This document shows positions 45,049 through 56,500 of a stretch of 64,000 bases of DNA, in pieces. The notes under the pieces were generated by a model, which saw nothing but the letters and a program-made list of their open reading frames with translations, was not told the origin of the DNA and made no database searches. The translations under genes and the position numbers were made by a program. The stretch comes from Pedobacter sp. BAL39 (GTDB lineage Bacteria; Bacteroidota; Bacteroidia; Sphingobacteriales; Sphingobacteriaceae), in contig NZ_ABCM01000009.1 of assembly GCF_000170795.1 (NCBI RefSeq), positions 149,399 through 213,398 on the forward strand. The letters run 5' to 3'. Numbering within the stretch: position 1 is the stretch's first letter; every line of letters begins with the position of its first letter.

Positions 45049-48000
45049 ATGAAAATTAATGGAAAACCTCTGGGCGGTCACACCATGACCCTGCCCGGAA
45101 AACAATATTTACGCGTGATGAAACTTACCATGCTGTTGATGAGCTTTTGCCTTTTACAAGTAAGTGCCATCACCAAAGCTCAGGTGTACCTGACAACGAA
45201 GGGAGAGCCACTTCAGAAAGTATTGAAATCGGTGAGCAAGCAAAGTGGCTATTACTTTGTTTACACCACCGCCGATTTAAAGGATCTGAAAACGGGCACC
45301 ATCAATCTTAAAAATGCTTCCATCGAGGCGGCGCTGAAGGCCTGTTTTGAGGGCCAGCCACTCATATATGAAATCGCCGATAAAACGGTGATGATTAAAA
45401 AGAAGGAGAAATCGCTGATAGATAAGGTGGCCGACTTTTTTCAGGCCATCGACGTGAGGGGAAAAGTCAGGGATGAACAAGGCCAGCCCTTGCCCGGTGC
45501 GTCCATTAAGGTGAAGGACGGCACTCAGACGGCGACGACAAATACGGATGGCGAATTCACATTGCGTAATGTGGATCCTGGAGCGACATTAGTGATTAGT
45601 TTTATTGGCTTTCAGCCTGTAGAATTGAGGGCTTCAGAAGTTAAAGGAACCATCACCATGCGTGCTGTTAATAATGCGTTAACAGAAGTTACGGTAACCT
45701 CAGGTTATCAGAGTATATTAAAAGAGCGTGCAACGGGGGCCTTTGATCAGGTTGGACAGGATGTATTGGCGAATCGGCCGGTGTCAAATCCATCTACAGC
45801 ATTACAAGGCTTGGTGGCTGGCATGCAAGGCAAAGAAAATGCGGATGGTTCCGTATCCTTCCTGATCAGGGGAAGCAGTTCCATGTATGGTGAGAGAGCG
45901 CCGCTTCTGGTCGTAGATGGCTTTCCTCTTGCCAACAATGATTTCTCTACCATTAATCCGAATGACATTGAATCGGTAACGGTATTGAAAGATGCCGCTG
46001 CAGCTTCCATCTGGGGTGCCCGTGCAGCAAACGGTGTGATCGTGATTGCCACTAAAAGATCAAAAAGTGGCAAAAATGGCCTGACGGTTAACGCGAGTGC
46101 CTTTACCCGGATTTCTGAACGCACAAATGTGAACGACCTGGTGCCGATAGCTACCTCAGCGGAGCAGATCAACCTGGAAAGGATGGCTTTTCAAAACAGG
46201 TGGGTGTTCAGGGAAACAGCCGGTTCTTTTCCTGACGATCTGACTAAACCCCTCACCCTTGGCCAGGAGTTGCTTTACGCGAATAAAAATGGCACACTCA
46301 GCACTGCCGCTATGAATGCGGGCTTAGACAGTTTGAGCAGGATAAACAATCAGGGTCAGATTGGCGATTTGTTGTTACGCAGGGCAGTGTTGAGTCAATA
46401 TAACGTAGATTTTTCCATGTTAGGCGACAAGTCAAAATCTTATGCCTCGCTGTTATTTGAAGATAACAAAACGCGTTACCAGGGTTCGGGTTACAAACGT
46501 TATGGTTTGAATTTCAGCAATGAGTATAAGTTCACAGATTTTCTGACCTTCAATTTTGGCCTGTATCTTCAGTATAAAGAGCAAACGACCAGTGGCGCGA
46601 CGCCTACCGAACTGAGGAACCTTTCGCCTTATGAAACACTGTTAAAACCTGACGGAAATTACGCCGTAAATTTAAATACCTATAACCGGGAAGTGTTGTC
46701 TGGATTGCCCTTAAACGACTTTCCATATGCTGATTTAAGTTACAACTTATTGAGGGAGGTAAGAGGACGCAATTTCAAAAGCCAGGATTACAACGCCAGA
46801 ATTCAGGCGGGATTTAATGTACGGATCATTCCAGGGTTAAACTTCGACACCAAACTGCAGTACGAGCGCGGTAAAACAGATAACGAGAACTATTACAGCG
46901 ACGACACTTTTTACGTAAGGAGCATGGTGGATGAGAATGTCGAATACTTTTCAGACACCAGAACCATCGGCAGGCAGTTCGTACCTAAGGGCGGTATCGC
47001 GCAGAACAGCAATGCGAATGCGGCCAGCTATGTATTCCGTAACCAGTTGACACTCGTCAAAGATTTCGGCACCAAGCACAGCATTAACGCGATTGCCGGT
47101 ATGGAAATCTCTCAATACCGTAGGGATACCCGGGCCAATCCATGGTTATATGGTTACTATCCTGGCAAGCTGGAGACAACTTTGCCCCCATATGGATACG
47201 GAAGTTCCGCAGCACCACTGCTGGACATTTATGGTTACGACACAGAATTGCAAGGTGGTTCTGCATTACTTGGTTACGGATTAGACCGCTTTGTGTCCTA
47301 CTACAGCAACGCTGCATATACGTATGACCGGAAATATACCATTTCCGGAAGTGTGCGAACCGATGCTTCCAATTTTATCACCAGAACACCATCTCTGCGA
47401 TGGGCACCACTCTGGTCAGTTGGCGGTTTATGGAACATAAAAGCAGAAGGCTTTGCTGAAAACATCAGTTGGTTAGACCGGTTGAGTCTGCGTGTGACCC
47501 ATGGCCGAAACGGAAACGTTGAAAAAACAACATCAACCAACACCTTATTGAAGGTATCGACCTCTCCAAATTTAGCGACAGGTACCATTACCGCATTGAT
47601 ATCCGACAATGGTAACCCCACCCTGAGATGGGAAAAAACAACCACTACCAATCTGGGGATAGATTATGTATTGTTTAAAGGAAAGGTCTTCGGTAAATTG
47701 GATCTGTACAATAAAAAAGGCACAGACATTACCGGCGTAATCGCATTACCTGCCGCGGCTGGCAGCACCAGTCAGAAGTTCAACAATGCAGGTATTACCA
47801 ACCGTGGTATTGAGTTGGAGCTGGGAACGCAATTAAAATTGCCTGGCATCCCTGTTACCTATACGACATCCTTAAATTACGCCTACAATAAAAATATAGT
47901 AAATGATTTATATTATCCCGCGCTGAACGCTGCGCAGATGTTGGACATCCCTAATGCCTTTGTGGAGGGACGGCCAATAAATCCTGTCTATTCATTGACC

Positions 48001-48612
48001 TACGCAGGCACAATTGCAGGTGTGCCGCAGGTTTCGGGCCCTAATGGCCAGCCGAGCACATTCAACAGCTATACGCTCCTCTCCGGTGTAGGATCGCGGT
48101 TTCTTAATTACGAGGGTACTGCGATTCCACCGCATACCGCCGGTTGGTACAACACATTTGGTTACCGCAACTTCAGCTTGTCGGTATTGTTGATCGGGAA
48201 ATTCGGGGGTGTGTACCGCAACGACATCTACAATTACAACTTTGCCTACGTGGGCTCAAGGAAAACGATCGCCAACAGGTATATATCGGATGTCTATGCA
48301 GGTCGTACGGACATCCCTCCATTTCCAAACCCTAATGAAAGTAACATCTACCTGTGGAATCAGTACCTCCCTTATTTAAGTGGTTTGGTGGAGCGCTCAT
48401 CATACATCGAGTGTAAGGAAATCATGTTAAATTATACTTTACCGGCAACGATGATCGAGAAGACCAAACTGCGCAATGTAAAAGTGTTCGCCCAACTGAG
48501 AGATCTGGGAATGGTATGGACAGCCAATAAAAAAGGATACAATCCGGATTGGCTGCCAGGAACGGAACGCCCACTGACTACCTGCACTTTTGGTCTTAAC
48601 ATAGGATTTTAA
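45049..48612 (+). CDS. SusC/RagA TonB-dependent transducer with STN domain (cassette 4)
   Basis: A 1187-residue protein: leader, signal peptide (MLLMSFCLLQVSAITKAQ), STN domain (KGEPLQKVLKSVSKQSGYYFVYT), carboxypeptidase-regulatory domain (GKVRDEQGQPLPGASIKVK), plug (VLKDAAAASIWGARAANGV) and barrel ending TCTFGLNIGF. The longest of the four STN-type SusC proteins here. Confidence 0.96.
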   Translation: MKINGKPLGGHTMTLPGKQYLRVMKLTMLLMSFCLLQVSAITKAQVYLTTKGEPLQKVLKSVSKQSGYYFVYTTADLKDLKTGTINLKNASIEAALKACFEGQPLIYEIADKTVMIKKKEKSLIDKVADFFQAIDVRGKVRDEQGQPLPGASIKVKDGTQTATTNTDGEFTLRNVDPGATLVISFIGFQPVELRASEVKGTITMRAVNNALTEVTVTSGYQSILKERATGAFDQVGQDVLANRPVSNPSTALQGLVAGMQGKENADGSVSFLIRGSSSMYGERAPLLVVDGFPLANNDFSTINPNDIESVTVLKDAAAASIWGARAANGVIVIATKRSKSGKNGLTVNASAFTRISERTNVNDLVPIATSAEQINLERMAFQNRWVFRETAGSFPDDLTKPLTLGQELLYANKNGTLSTAAMNAGLDSLSRINNQGQIGDLLLRRAVLSQYNVDFSMLGDKSKSYASLLFEDNKTRYQGSGYKRYGLNFSNEYKFTDFLTFNFGLYLQYKEQTTSGATPTELRNLSPYETLLKPDGNYAVNLNTYNREVLSGLPLNDFPYADLSYNLLREVRGRNFKSQDYNARIQAGFNVRIIPGLNFDTKLQYERGKTDNENYYSDDTFYVRSMVDENVEYFSDTRTIGRQFVPKGGIAQNSNANAASYVFRNQLTLVKDFGTKHSINAIAGMEISQYRRDTRANPWLYGYYPGKLETTLPPYGYGSSAAPLLDIYGYDTELQGGSALLGYGLDRFVSYYSNAAYTYDRKYTISGSVRTDASNFITRTPSLRWAPLWSVGGLWNIKAEGFAENISWLDRLSLRVTHGRNGNVEKTTSTNTLLKVSTSPNLATGTITALISDNGNPTLRWEKTTTTNLGIDYVLFKGKVFGKLDLYNKKGTDITGVIALPAAAGSTSQKFNNAGITNRGIELELGTQLKLPGIPVTYTTSLNYAYNKNIVNDLYYPALNAAQMLDIPNAFVEGRPINPVYSLTYAGTIAGVPQVSGPNGQPSTFNSYTLLSGVGSRFLNYEGTAIPPHTAGWYNTFGYRNFSLSVLLIGKFGGVYRNDIYNYNFAYVGSRKTIANRYISDVYAGRTDIPPFPNPNESNIYLWNQYLPYLSGLVERSSYIECKEIMLNYTLPATMIEKTKLRNVKVFAQLRDLGMVWTANKKGYNPDWLPGTERPLTTCTFGLNIGF

Positions 48613-48637
48613 CCACTGGCTTTTGAAGATTACTAAA

Positions 48638-50146
48638 ATGAAAAAATTAAACATACTTCTGTTGGTGCTCGGGCTGACTTGCCTGGCATCATGCAAAAAA
48701 TATCTGGATGAGCCCAATAAAATTCAGGCCGACATCAAAACGGTGGAACAGCTACAGGCCTTGCTGGACAACGTTACTGGCACTGATCCCGATGGGTATG
48801 ATTCCGGAGTTCCCTTTGGTTATGAGGGCACTAACGGGACAGCAATTTACTCTACTGACGATACCGAGATCAAACCCGAATTGTATAAGAATTACCCGAA
48901 TGCGTTTAGCCTCACAAGCCTGTATTATTATACGCTGGACATCGACAACATCATTGGAGAAGCTTCAGATCCGCTTTGGAACAATGAGTTCCGAAAAATA
49001 TTCAACGCCAATGTTGTGCTTGCGAATGCGGACAATGTATCGGGCGATGTAGCGATGATCAACCGGGTGAAAGCCGATGCCTACTTCGTTAGGGCTTACA
49101 GCTACTGGACGTTGGTGAACTATTATTGCCTACCTTATTCGCAGGCTAACCTTAACGAAAAGGGCCTGCCCATAAAACGGACGACGGACTATGCAGAATC
49201 TTTAAAACGCGCATCCCTGAAAGAGACTTACGATTTCATCTTATCAGACGTCGCTCAGGCACAGTCGCTGGTCAATTACAATGATGTTCAGGCTGCAATG
49301 AGGTGGCGTGTCAGCAAACCCGCTCTTGATGCATTTTTAAGCAGGTATTATTTGTTCACCGGCGATTATGACAAGTCCGTTCAACATGCCAACAGCGCAT
49401 TGCTATCGCAAACGGCAAAACTGGTGGATTTTAAGACCATACCAGCCGGCAACCCGGCTACCTACAGCAATCCGGCGGCAACGTTAACCTACTCGGCCTT
49501 AAATGACTATTCACCTACCAGATTTTTTAAATGGGATGAGTTTTATTATACCCGTTTTACCTGGTCCACCACTCAATGGAACATTCCAAGCACGAACCTG
49601 CTTTCGGTGTATGATCAGACTAACGATCTTCGTTTCCTTTTATTGATGATCCCTGACGGCGGGCGCAGGTTCAACGTAATCACGCCAACGACCTACCGTT
49701 ATACTTATTTCAATGATGGAGGATTCTTGCCTTCGGGTCCAACCATTGCAGAGGTTCTATTAAACAAAGCAGAAGCATTAGCCCGCAAAGGCGAAATAAC
49801 AACTGCTTTGGAGACAGCCAACACCTTGCGTACCAAGAGAATGAAAACGTATGTTGCACTAACGGCAAACAGTCCGGCAGATGCACTGATCCAAATCCTG
49901 CAGGAGCGTAGGCGGGAATTGCCTTTTAGCTTTCGCTGGGCTGACATCAGGCGTTTTAGCGTAAATGAAACACCAGGGGACGACGTGACCGTTACACACA
50001 CTTTTTATAAAATGGGTATAGGTTCAGTAGACTTGAATACCATTCAAACATATACTCTTCCTGTTAAAAGCCTTCGTTACGCGGTACCCATCAATGGTGT
50101 AGAGATCACAGCGGGACAGGGACAAATTGAACAAAACAACTATTAG
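48638..50146 (+). CDS. SusD/RagB outer-membrane lipoprotein (cassette 4)
   Basis: A 502-residue protein from the ATG at 48638, preferred over the in-frame TTG at 48623. Lipobox CLASC followed by KKYLDEPN, SusD helices and the C-terminal region IAEVLLNKAEALARKG ... LQERRRELPFSFRWADIRRF. 25 bp after SusC. Confidence 0.94.
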   Translation: MKKLNILLLVLGLTCLASCKKYLDEPNKIQADIKTVEQLQALLDNVTGTDPDGYDSGVPFGYEGTNGTAIYSTDDTEIKPELYKNYPNAFSLTSLYYYTLDIDNIIGEASDPLWNNEFRKIFNANVVLANADNVSGDVAMINRVKADAYFVRAYSYWTLVNYYCLPYSQANLNEKGLPIKRTTDYAESLKRASLKETYDFILSDVAQAQSLVNYNDVQAAMRWRVSKPALDAFLSRYYLFTGDYDKSVQHANSALLSQTAKLVDFKTIPAGNPATYSNPAATLTYSALNDYSPTRFFKWDEFYYTRFTWSTTQWNIPSTNLLSVYDQTNDLRFLLLMIPDGGRRFNVITPTTYRYTYFNDGGFLPSGPTIAEVLLNKAEALARKGEITTALETANTLRTKRMKTYVALTANSPADALIQILQERRRELPFSFRWADIRRFSVNETPGDDVTVTHTFYKMGIGSVDLNTIQTYTLPVKSLRYAVPINGVEITAGQGQIEQNNY

Positions 50147-50165
50147 TTACGCTGATCAAACTGAA

Positions 50166-51935
50166 ATGAACGTAATAAAAACCTTATACAGCGCAGCTAT
50201 TTTAGCTGCGCTCGTAAGCGCGCCGCTTGCAAAATCGACTGCGCAATCTAAAAAAACCGACGCAAAAAGTGTCGTTGCCAAGCCATCCTTAGCCCAGCTT
50301 AAAAATAAAGTATTGAAAAATCCTGATGACATTAATAACATCCAGGACTACTACGATGCTTTTCTGGACGCCAATCCAGGTCATGAAAAACAGCTGAAAT
50401 TGCAAATGCAAAATTGGGTAAAGCAATTCCCTTCAAATCCCCTGTTTCCTGTATATCTAAAACGGGCAACCAAATTAGCCGCCAGAACAACGGACAAAAA
50501 TGCGCTTGACCGATTGAAAAGGGCCGTTGAGGCCTCGCCCGATAGCATGAGCAGCCATGTTGCCTATATCGAAGCCATTGGTCCTGATGGTCCTGAGGTA
50601 GCAAGTCGATACGAAGAATTGATGAAAGCATTTCCTGAAAATGCCAATGTACCCTATGCATTGGGAAAAGCCTATATTGAAAAAGAAAGCCCCAAAGCCA
50701 GGCCCTACCTCTTGAAGGCGGTGGAGATTAATCCGCAATTTGCCCGGGCATGGTATTATTTGTGGGTGGACGACCTGCGTTGGGGCCGCTTTGATGAAGG
50801 ATGGGAATATCTGAAAAAGGCGATTGCTGCCGATCCTACAAATCCGGAATATCAATATCGGTACGCCTTATCATTCATGGGCCTTGATCAGGGAAAATTT
50901 AGTGATTTAAGCATCAAAGTGGCAAAGGATTTTCCAACCACAGAATATGCAGTTCGTGCCCTGGGTTATTTAGCCAGCAGTTCGGCAACAGCCGAAGAGC
51001 GGATTAAAAGTTATCAGCTGCTGCACGAAAACTTTCCTGCGGAAAAAGGCGCGCCTTACATGACTTCTTATTTTGATGTCCTGTTGTCAACAGACCCTGA
51101 AAAAGCGAGGGCGCTTGCTGTCGAAATGAAAGATGTAAAAGACGCTGAAGGCGATAATTGGACTGATCTTGTAACGCAGGCCGACCTTTTTATTCAGGCA
51201 AAAAAATTATTGGACCAGCGTAAGCCTTTGGAAGGACTGGCTGTTTTAAACAAAATAAAACTGTCTAAGTATTCCCAGTTCGGCCGTGAAAGTCTTTTAT
51301 TTTTAAAAGCGGAAGCCACTGATCAAACCGGAAACCATTCTTCTGCTTATGACCAGCTGATGAAGGTGTTCGTCAAAGACCCGTCGCCGGCACTGCAAAT
51401 GGCATTAGATGGCTATGGAGCTAAACTTGGTAAAAATCAGGATGCAGTTAAAGCTGACATCTATCAAAATCTTTTAAGCAAAGCCAAGCCTGCAACACCG
51501 TTTACCTTAAAAAAATATATTGGCGAAGGGAATGCCTCACTGTCCGATTATAAAGGAAAGGTGTTGTTATTGACCTATTGGTTTCCGGGATGCGGACCCT
51601 GTCGGGCCGAGATGCCTTTTTTTGAAAATGTGGTTAAACAATATCAAAAGGGCGAGTTGGCCTATGTGGGTATCAACATTGTGGCCGAACAAGACCAATA
51701 TGTTATTCCTTTTCACAACTCCAGCGGTTTTAGCTTTACACCATTGGCGGAGGTAAAAGGAAGGGATAAAGGCAATTTAGAAAATTACGGCGCGGCGCCG
51801 ACCAATTTTTTGATAGATAAGAATGGACGCATTGTTTTCAGCGATTTTATGATTGGTGCGGAGAACGAAACACACCTCAAAATGATGATTGATCTACTAC
51901 TCAATGCACCCAATGAATTCACGCAAGGAAAATAA
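50166..51935 (+). CDS. TPR/TlpA-like thioredoxin fusion (cassette 4)
   Basis: A 589-residue protein. The frame is open from 50127, but that overlaps SusD; the ATG at 50166 gives a signal peptide (MNVIKTLYSAAILAALVSAP). Seen: TPR-type repeats (ALGKAYIEKESPKARPYLLKAVEINPQFARAWYYL) over residues 130-300, then a thioredoxin domain with C476-G-P-C479 preceded by WFPG, an unusual replacement of the usual WC. It is 19 bp after SusD; disulfide-reducing role inferred. Confidence 0.9.
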   Translation: MNVIKTLYSAAILAALVSAPLAKSTAQSKKTDAKSVVAKPSLAQLKNKVLKNPDDINNIQDYYDAFLDANPGHEKQLKLQMQNWVKQFPSNPLFPVYLKRATKLAARTTDKNALDRLKRAVEASPDSMSSHVAYIEAIGPDGPEVASRYEELMKAFPENANVPYALGKAYIEKESPKARPYLLKAVEINPQFARAWYYLWVDDLRWGRFDEGWEYLKKAIAADPTNPEYQYRYALSFMGLDQGKFSDLSIKVAKDFPTTEYAVRALGYLASSSATAEERIKSYQLLHENFPAEKGAPYMTSYFDVLLSTDPEKARALAVEMKDVKDAEGDNWTDLVTQADLFIQAKKLLDQRKPLEGLAVLNKIKLSKYSQFGRESLLFLKAEATDQTGNHSSAYDQLMKVFVKDPSPALQMALDGYGAKLGKNQDAVKADIYQNLLSKAKPATPFTLKKYIGEGNASLSDYKGKVLLLTYWFPGCGPCRAEMPFFENVVKQYQKGELAYVGINIVAEQDQYVIPFHNSSGFSFTPLAEVKGRDKGNLENYGAAPTNFLIDKNGRIVFSDFMIGAENETHLKMMIDLLLNAPNEFTQGK

Positions 51936-51942
51936 TGATAAA

Positions 51943-53073
51943 ATGATCATGAAAAAGAATCTGGTAATAATCAGCATCCTGACCTTGGTAACGATAACCA
52001 CTTTGGGTCAACAGAAAAAGAAAGATAATTTTAAACTCTTCGGCTCAATTGCGCCAGGTGCTTCAGGTACAGCGTATTTGTATTATGAATACGAGAATAC
52101 AATTAGAACCGACAGCACCAATGTCATCAATGGCAAGTTTAAGATAGCAGGAAAAGTGGAAGGGCCTGTTTTTGCGAGACTGATTTTTAGTTCATCATCT
52201 GCGGATGCCCTCAGGTCCGCAAGATTGAGCTTTTATCTGGAGCCTGGCACGTTAAGCATTTCATCACCAGATACACTGAAAAGTGTCGTTGTTTCTGGTT
52301 CTAAATCAGATATTGATTTCCTGCCTATTCGCAAAGCTTTGATGACCTATACAGGGAAATTACGCAAATTAAATGAGGAAGCCCGGAAGTATCAGGCCAC
52401 TAACGATACTGCAGGCATTTCGACGGTACGTCGCAAAATGGATCAATTGGAATTGGATTTCAAAAATGACACCTACAGAAAATTCGTTGAGCAACAGCCG
52501 GCTTCACCAGTATCCCTACACGCGTTAAACGAGGTGGCGGGTAACTATTTGGATCCTGAAGAAATTGAACCGTTGTTCAACAAGCTCAGTCTGCAAGTAC
52601 GTAAGTCAAAAGCAGGTAGAGATTTCGCTGAGAAAATTGCAATCTCTAAAGCGACCTTGCCTGGTGGCTATTTACCCGATTTCTCACAGCCCGATTCATC
52701 AGGCAACTTAGTTAGCTTATCTTCATTCAAAGGGAAATATGTGTTGATAGATTTTTGGGCGAGTTGGTGTGGCCCTTGCCGTGCGGAAAGCCCTAGCCTG
52801 GTGAAGGCATTTAACGCTTATAAAGATCGAGGCTTTACGATCTTTGGTGTGTCACTGGATAAAAATAAAAAAAGCTGGTTAAAAGCGATCCAGGTGGATA
52901 AATTATACTGGACACAGGTCTCAGATCTTAAATACTGGGATAACGATATTGCCAAAAAATTTGATATCCGGTTCATACCTCAAAATATATTGTTAGATCC
53001 TACCGGAAAGGTTATTGCCCGTAATTTAAAAGGCGAAGAGTTGGATCAAACTTTGGGTAAAATTTTTAAATAG
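51943..53073 (+). CDS. TlpA-like thioredoxin with DUF4369 domain (cassette 4)
   Basis: A 376-residue protein from the ATG at 51943 (MIMKKNLVIISILTL; ATG 51949 also possible). The frame opens at 51889, but that overlaps the upstream gene. Seen: signal peptide, DUF4369 domain, then thioredoxin with W-C276-G-P-C279 and the cis-Pro loop RFIPQNILLDPTGK. It resembles the cassette 3 TlpA. Last gene before the terminator at 53154. Confidence 0.93.
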   Translation: MIMKKNLVIISILTLVTITTLGQQKKKDNFKLFGSIAPGASGTAYLYYEYENTIRTDSTNVINGKFKIAGKVEGPVFARLIFSSSSADALRSARLSFYLEPGTLSISSPDTLKSVVVSGSKSDIDFLPIRKALMTYTGKLRKLNEEARKYQATNDTAGISTVRRKMDQLELDFKNDTYRKFVEQQPASPVSLHALNEVAGNYLDPEEIEPLFNKLSLQVRKSKAGRDFAEKIAISKATLPGGYLPDFSQPDSSGNLVSLSSFKGKYVLIDFWASWCGPCRAESPSLVKAFNAYKDRGFTIFGVSLDKNKKSWLKAIQVDKLYWTQVSDLKYWDNDIAKKFDIRFIPQNILLDPTGKVIARNLKGEELDQTLGKIFK

Positions 53074-53153
53074 ACCTTGCCTGTGCAAGATCGCGAGTGC
53101 TTAGAAAAGTCCCTTAAACAGCGGGAGCATTGAAAAATCCAAACAAATTAAAG

Positions 53154-53198
53154 TCAAAAAAACGAGCAAAAACTAGGGTTTACTGCTCGTTTTTTTGA
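53154..53198 (+). terminator. terminator of cassette 4
   Basis: A perfect 15-bp inverted repeat with an A-run on the left and a T-run on the right (ACGAGCA / TGCTCGT core). 80 bp past the last stop. Bidirectional in form. Confidence 0.88.
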
Positions 53199-53270
53199 TT
53201 ACAATAAATCTGGAACTGCGTTTTTCAGGCTCAGCTTCCAACCACTTCAATTTTTCCATGCAATCAAAAA

Positions 53271-53298
53271 CACCCCCAATTAAAGACGAAACCACCCC
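53271..53298 (+). promoter_or_regulatory. paired CACCCC direct repeat upstream of the kinase gene
   Basis: CACCCCC (53271-53277), 15 bases, CACCCC (53293-53298): the same 22-bp-period direct repeat as at the PUL and GH3 promoters, with C for T at the first position. It is preceded by TCAAAAA, as at the GH3 copy. About 245 bp upstream of the kinase start; same orientation relative to the gene. Confidence 0.6.
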
Positions 53299-53543
53299 TT
53301 CTACTTAACGTTTTAGCAGGAAGTGCCATATGCAACATTCAAGGGAAATAATTAGATTTACACGAATGCCTGACAAGACCACTAGATCACTTAGCCCAGC
53401 GACATAAGATTCTACGCTGCCCATCTGTAGGAATGGCCTACTCCGACGAAATCAACAGTTTGTTAAAAAACGCAGCGTTGGACGGGTTCAAGGATATGTT
53501 AGGAACAGTAAATAGTTAGCCTCTGAAAATGGATCTTAGATAA

Positions 53544-56500
53544 ATGCACAGTCCTATCAAAAATAAAAAGGTAAGAATGTTATATGCTATCTGCCTGTAC
53601 CTCATTGCATGGACTTTTCAGATTTGTGGATTTGCCCAAGTAGCATACTGTCAGGGACCTGTTTTTTTCAAACACCTGACCGTTGAGCATGGCCTCTCTT
53701 CCAGCTCTGTCCTTTCATTTACACAAGATAAGAGCGGATTTATTTGGATTGGGACAATGGATGGTCTGAATCGATTTGACGGACGCAAAATGAAGGTTTT
53801 CAAATCTTTTTATAAGGACAATATCATCGAGCAAAATATTCAGATTAACAAACTGATGGCCGATGAGAAACAAAACATCTGGATTGGAACCAATAACGGC
53901 TTATATATTTACGACACTGCACAGGATTCGTTTCAGGTCCTTTTCCAGTCCGGCCGCGAAAGCCCCAGAAGCCTGACGAACAACAACATTAAAGCAATCT
54001 GGGAAGACCATCAGGGATACGTTTGGGTGGGAACCGAGGCGGGGTTGAATAAAATAGCATCTGAGCAAAACGGGAAGTACCGATTTCTACCCATTGACAG
54101 TAACCTTCAAGGCAAAAACATTCAAACGATATTTGAAGATGGCCGTAAGCACATACTGGTGGGAACTACAAGTGGTTTATTTATTGTGCCGGACAAACGG
54201 GTCAGCGGAAAAAAATATGAAACGCTGGCAGCCGAGTTAATTGGGAAAGAGATCACCTGCATTGCGGAAGACCAAAAAGGACAGCTTTGGATTGGCACAA
54301 ACAGACACGGCCTATATAAAATAGATCAGGGACTCGCCAACTGGAAGCGCTATACCCATGTACAAGGAAAAGATTCGGGATTGACCAGTAACCATATCAC
54401 TAAAATAGCTATGGACGGCAAGGGCAGAATCTGGCTGGGGACATTAAAAGGCTTAAACTTATATGATCCGACACGAGACGATTTCAAAACCTTCCAACAT
54501 AACTCAGCGGATCGACAGTCGCTGAGTAACAATGGAATTTTCGATTTATACGTAGACAAACAAGGATCTGTATGGATCGCTACATTTTTTGGTGGAGTGA
54601 ACATCATCGAGGCTTTAACGACCAACTTTAAAGTGTACCAAACCAGTGATCAAAAAAATAGCATTAGTAGTAACATCATCAGTGCCGTTGCAGAGGGAAC
54701 GGACAACAATCTTTGGGTAGGCACGGAAGACGAAGGGTTGAATCTCTTTGACAGAAAACGGAAAACATTCCATCATTATAAAAATAGCGAAAGCGTCCCT
54801 TCCTCATTGGGTTCAAATAACGTTAAAGCCTTGTTGAAAGACACAAGAGGCAGAATGTGGATCGGTTTGTATAATGGTGGGTTAGATCTATTCGAAAATA
54901 AAGTTTTCAAACACTTCAGGTATGATGACAAGATTAACCCAATAAAATCAAACGATGTTACCTGCTTGCTTGAAGACAGGAATAAAATGATCTGGATAGG
55001 CCATCAGGCGCGTGGTATAAACATCTATGATCCAGAAGCCAGGAAGATGACGACACTTGAATCCCTCTACCCCGGCCAGAAGCTATCCAATAGCTACATC
55101 ACCTGTTTCTTTCAGGATTCCAAAAATAACATTTGGATCGGCACCAAGCAGGGCCTGAACAGAGTGGATGCGAACGGGAGGTCAATAAAGTATTTCTTAA
55201 GAAAGCAATTTCCAGATCAGCTCAACTCCGATATCATCAATTGCGTTACGGAAGACAAAAATAATGTCATTTGGATAGGCACCTATGCTGGTCTTACACG
55301 ATATGACCCTGCTAAAAATAAGTTTAAAACCTTCACCCTAACAGATGGTTTGTCGGGAAATATGATTGTTGGAATCCTGGTGGATGATAAAAATAACCTA
55401 TGGTTGAGCACCAATAACGGCTTATCGAAGTTCGATGTGAGCAGCGGACGTTTCTCCATTTATAACACACATGATGGCTTACCCGCTAATGTATTCAATT
55501 ACAGCTCTTTTTATAAAGACAGTAAAGCAAATCTATTCTTTGGAAGCCATAATGGCCTGGTTGAGTTTTTACCGCAAGAGATAGAAACCAACCATACTGC
55601 GCCGGAAGTTAAGCTGACGGGATTATACCTTGCCGGCAGGCAGGTCACAGCACGGGACCCGTCACGAATACTTTCCAAAAGTATAACCGACACCAAAGGA
55701 TTGACCCTGAGCTACGACCAGAACCTGGTTTCGATTGAATATGCAATCCTGAATCTGATTAAACCAGAAAAGAGTATGTCCGCTTATAAACTTGAAGGTT
55801 ACGATAAAAACTGGGTTTACACGCATTCGCCTACCGCATCTTTCACTAACCTGCCCACAGGAAAATATTCATTGCTTGTCAAAAGCTGCAACAACGACGG
55901 CGGCTGGGGTAAACAGCAAAAGCTATTGGAAATTGTAATTCTTCCGCCTTTCTGGCTTACATGGTGGGCATATACCTTCTACATCCTGCTTACTTTTACG
56001 GTCACAGGTGGAATTTTTTATTTTTTTAACTCCAGGGCTATCTTACTCCGGAACCTCCGGTTTGAGCAAATGACCAGTGCGAAACAGCGCGAAGTACACC
56101 AGATGAAAATGGACTTTTTTACTCATATCTCCCATGAAATCCGCACACCACTTACGATGATCATGGGACCTGTGGAGATGTTAAAAAGTCTCATCCCCCC
56201 AAAGTCTTCCAATCAAAAGCTAGTCAGCTCTATCCAAAACAATGCGGAGCGATTGTTAAAACTGACCAATGACTTAATGGACTTCAGGAAGGCCGATGCG
56301 GGTCATACGCAATTAAAAATCGCAGCGGGTGACATCATTAAATTCAGCAAAAGCATTTATGAAAAATTTACTGAAAATGCTTCTGTACAGCAAATAGATT
56401 ATAATTTTTCAAGCACTCATGAATCTGTCATCCTGTATTTCGATCCCGAACATCTTGAAATCGTACTCACAAATCTGCTATCTAATGCCCTGAAGTTTAC

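Larger units (their letters stand above)
53074..53543. other. intergenic region before the HTCS kinase
   Basis: About 470 bp. It holds a strong terminator (53154-53198) and the kinase operator (53271-53298). A 56-codon open frame without ATG start (53352-53519) ends just before the kinase gene; it contains MAYSDEINSLLKNAALDGF... and could be a tiny peptide or a remnant. I do not recognise it. Confidence 0.5.

Noticed and set aside
53352..53519. 56-codon open frame just before the kinase gene
   Set aside because: No ATG until 26 codons in and no recognised homology. Recorded in the gap note only.
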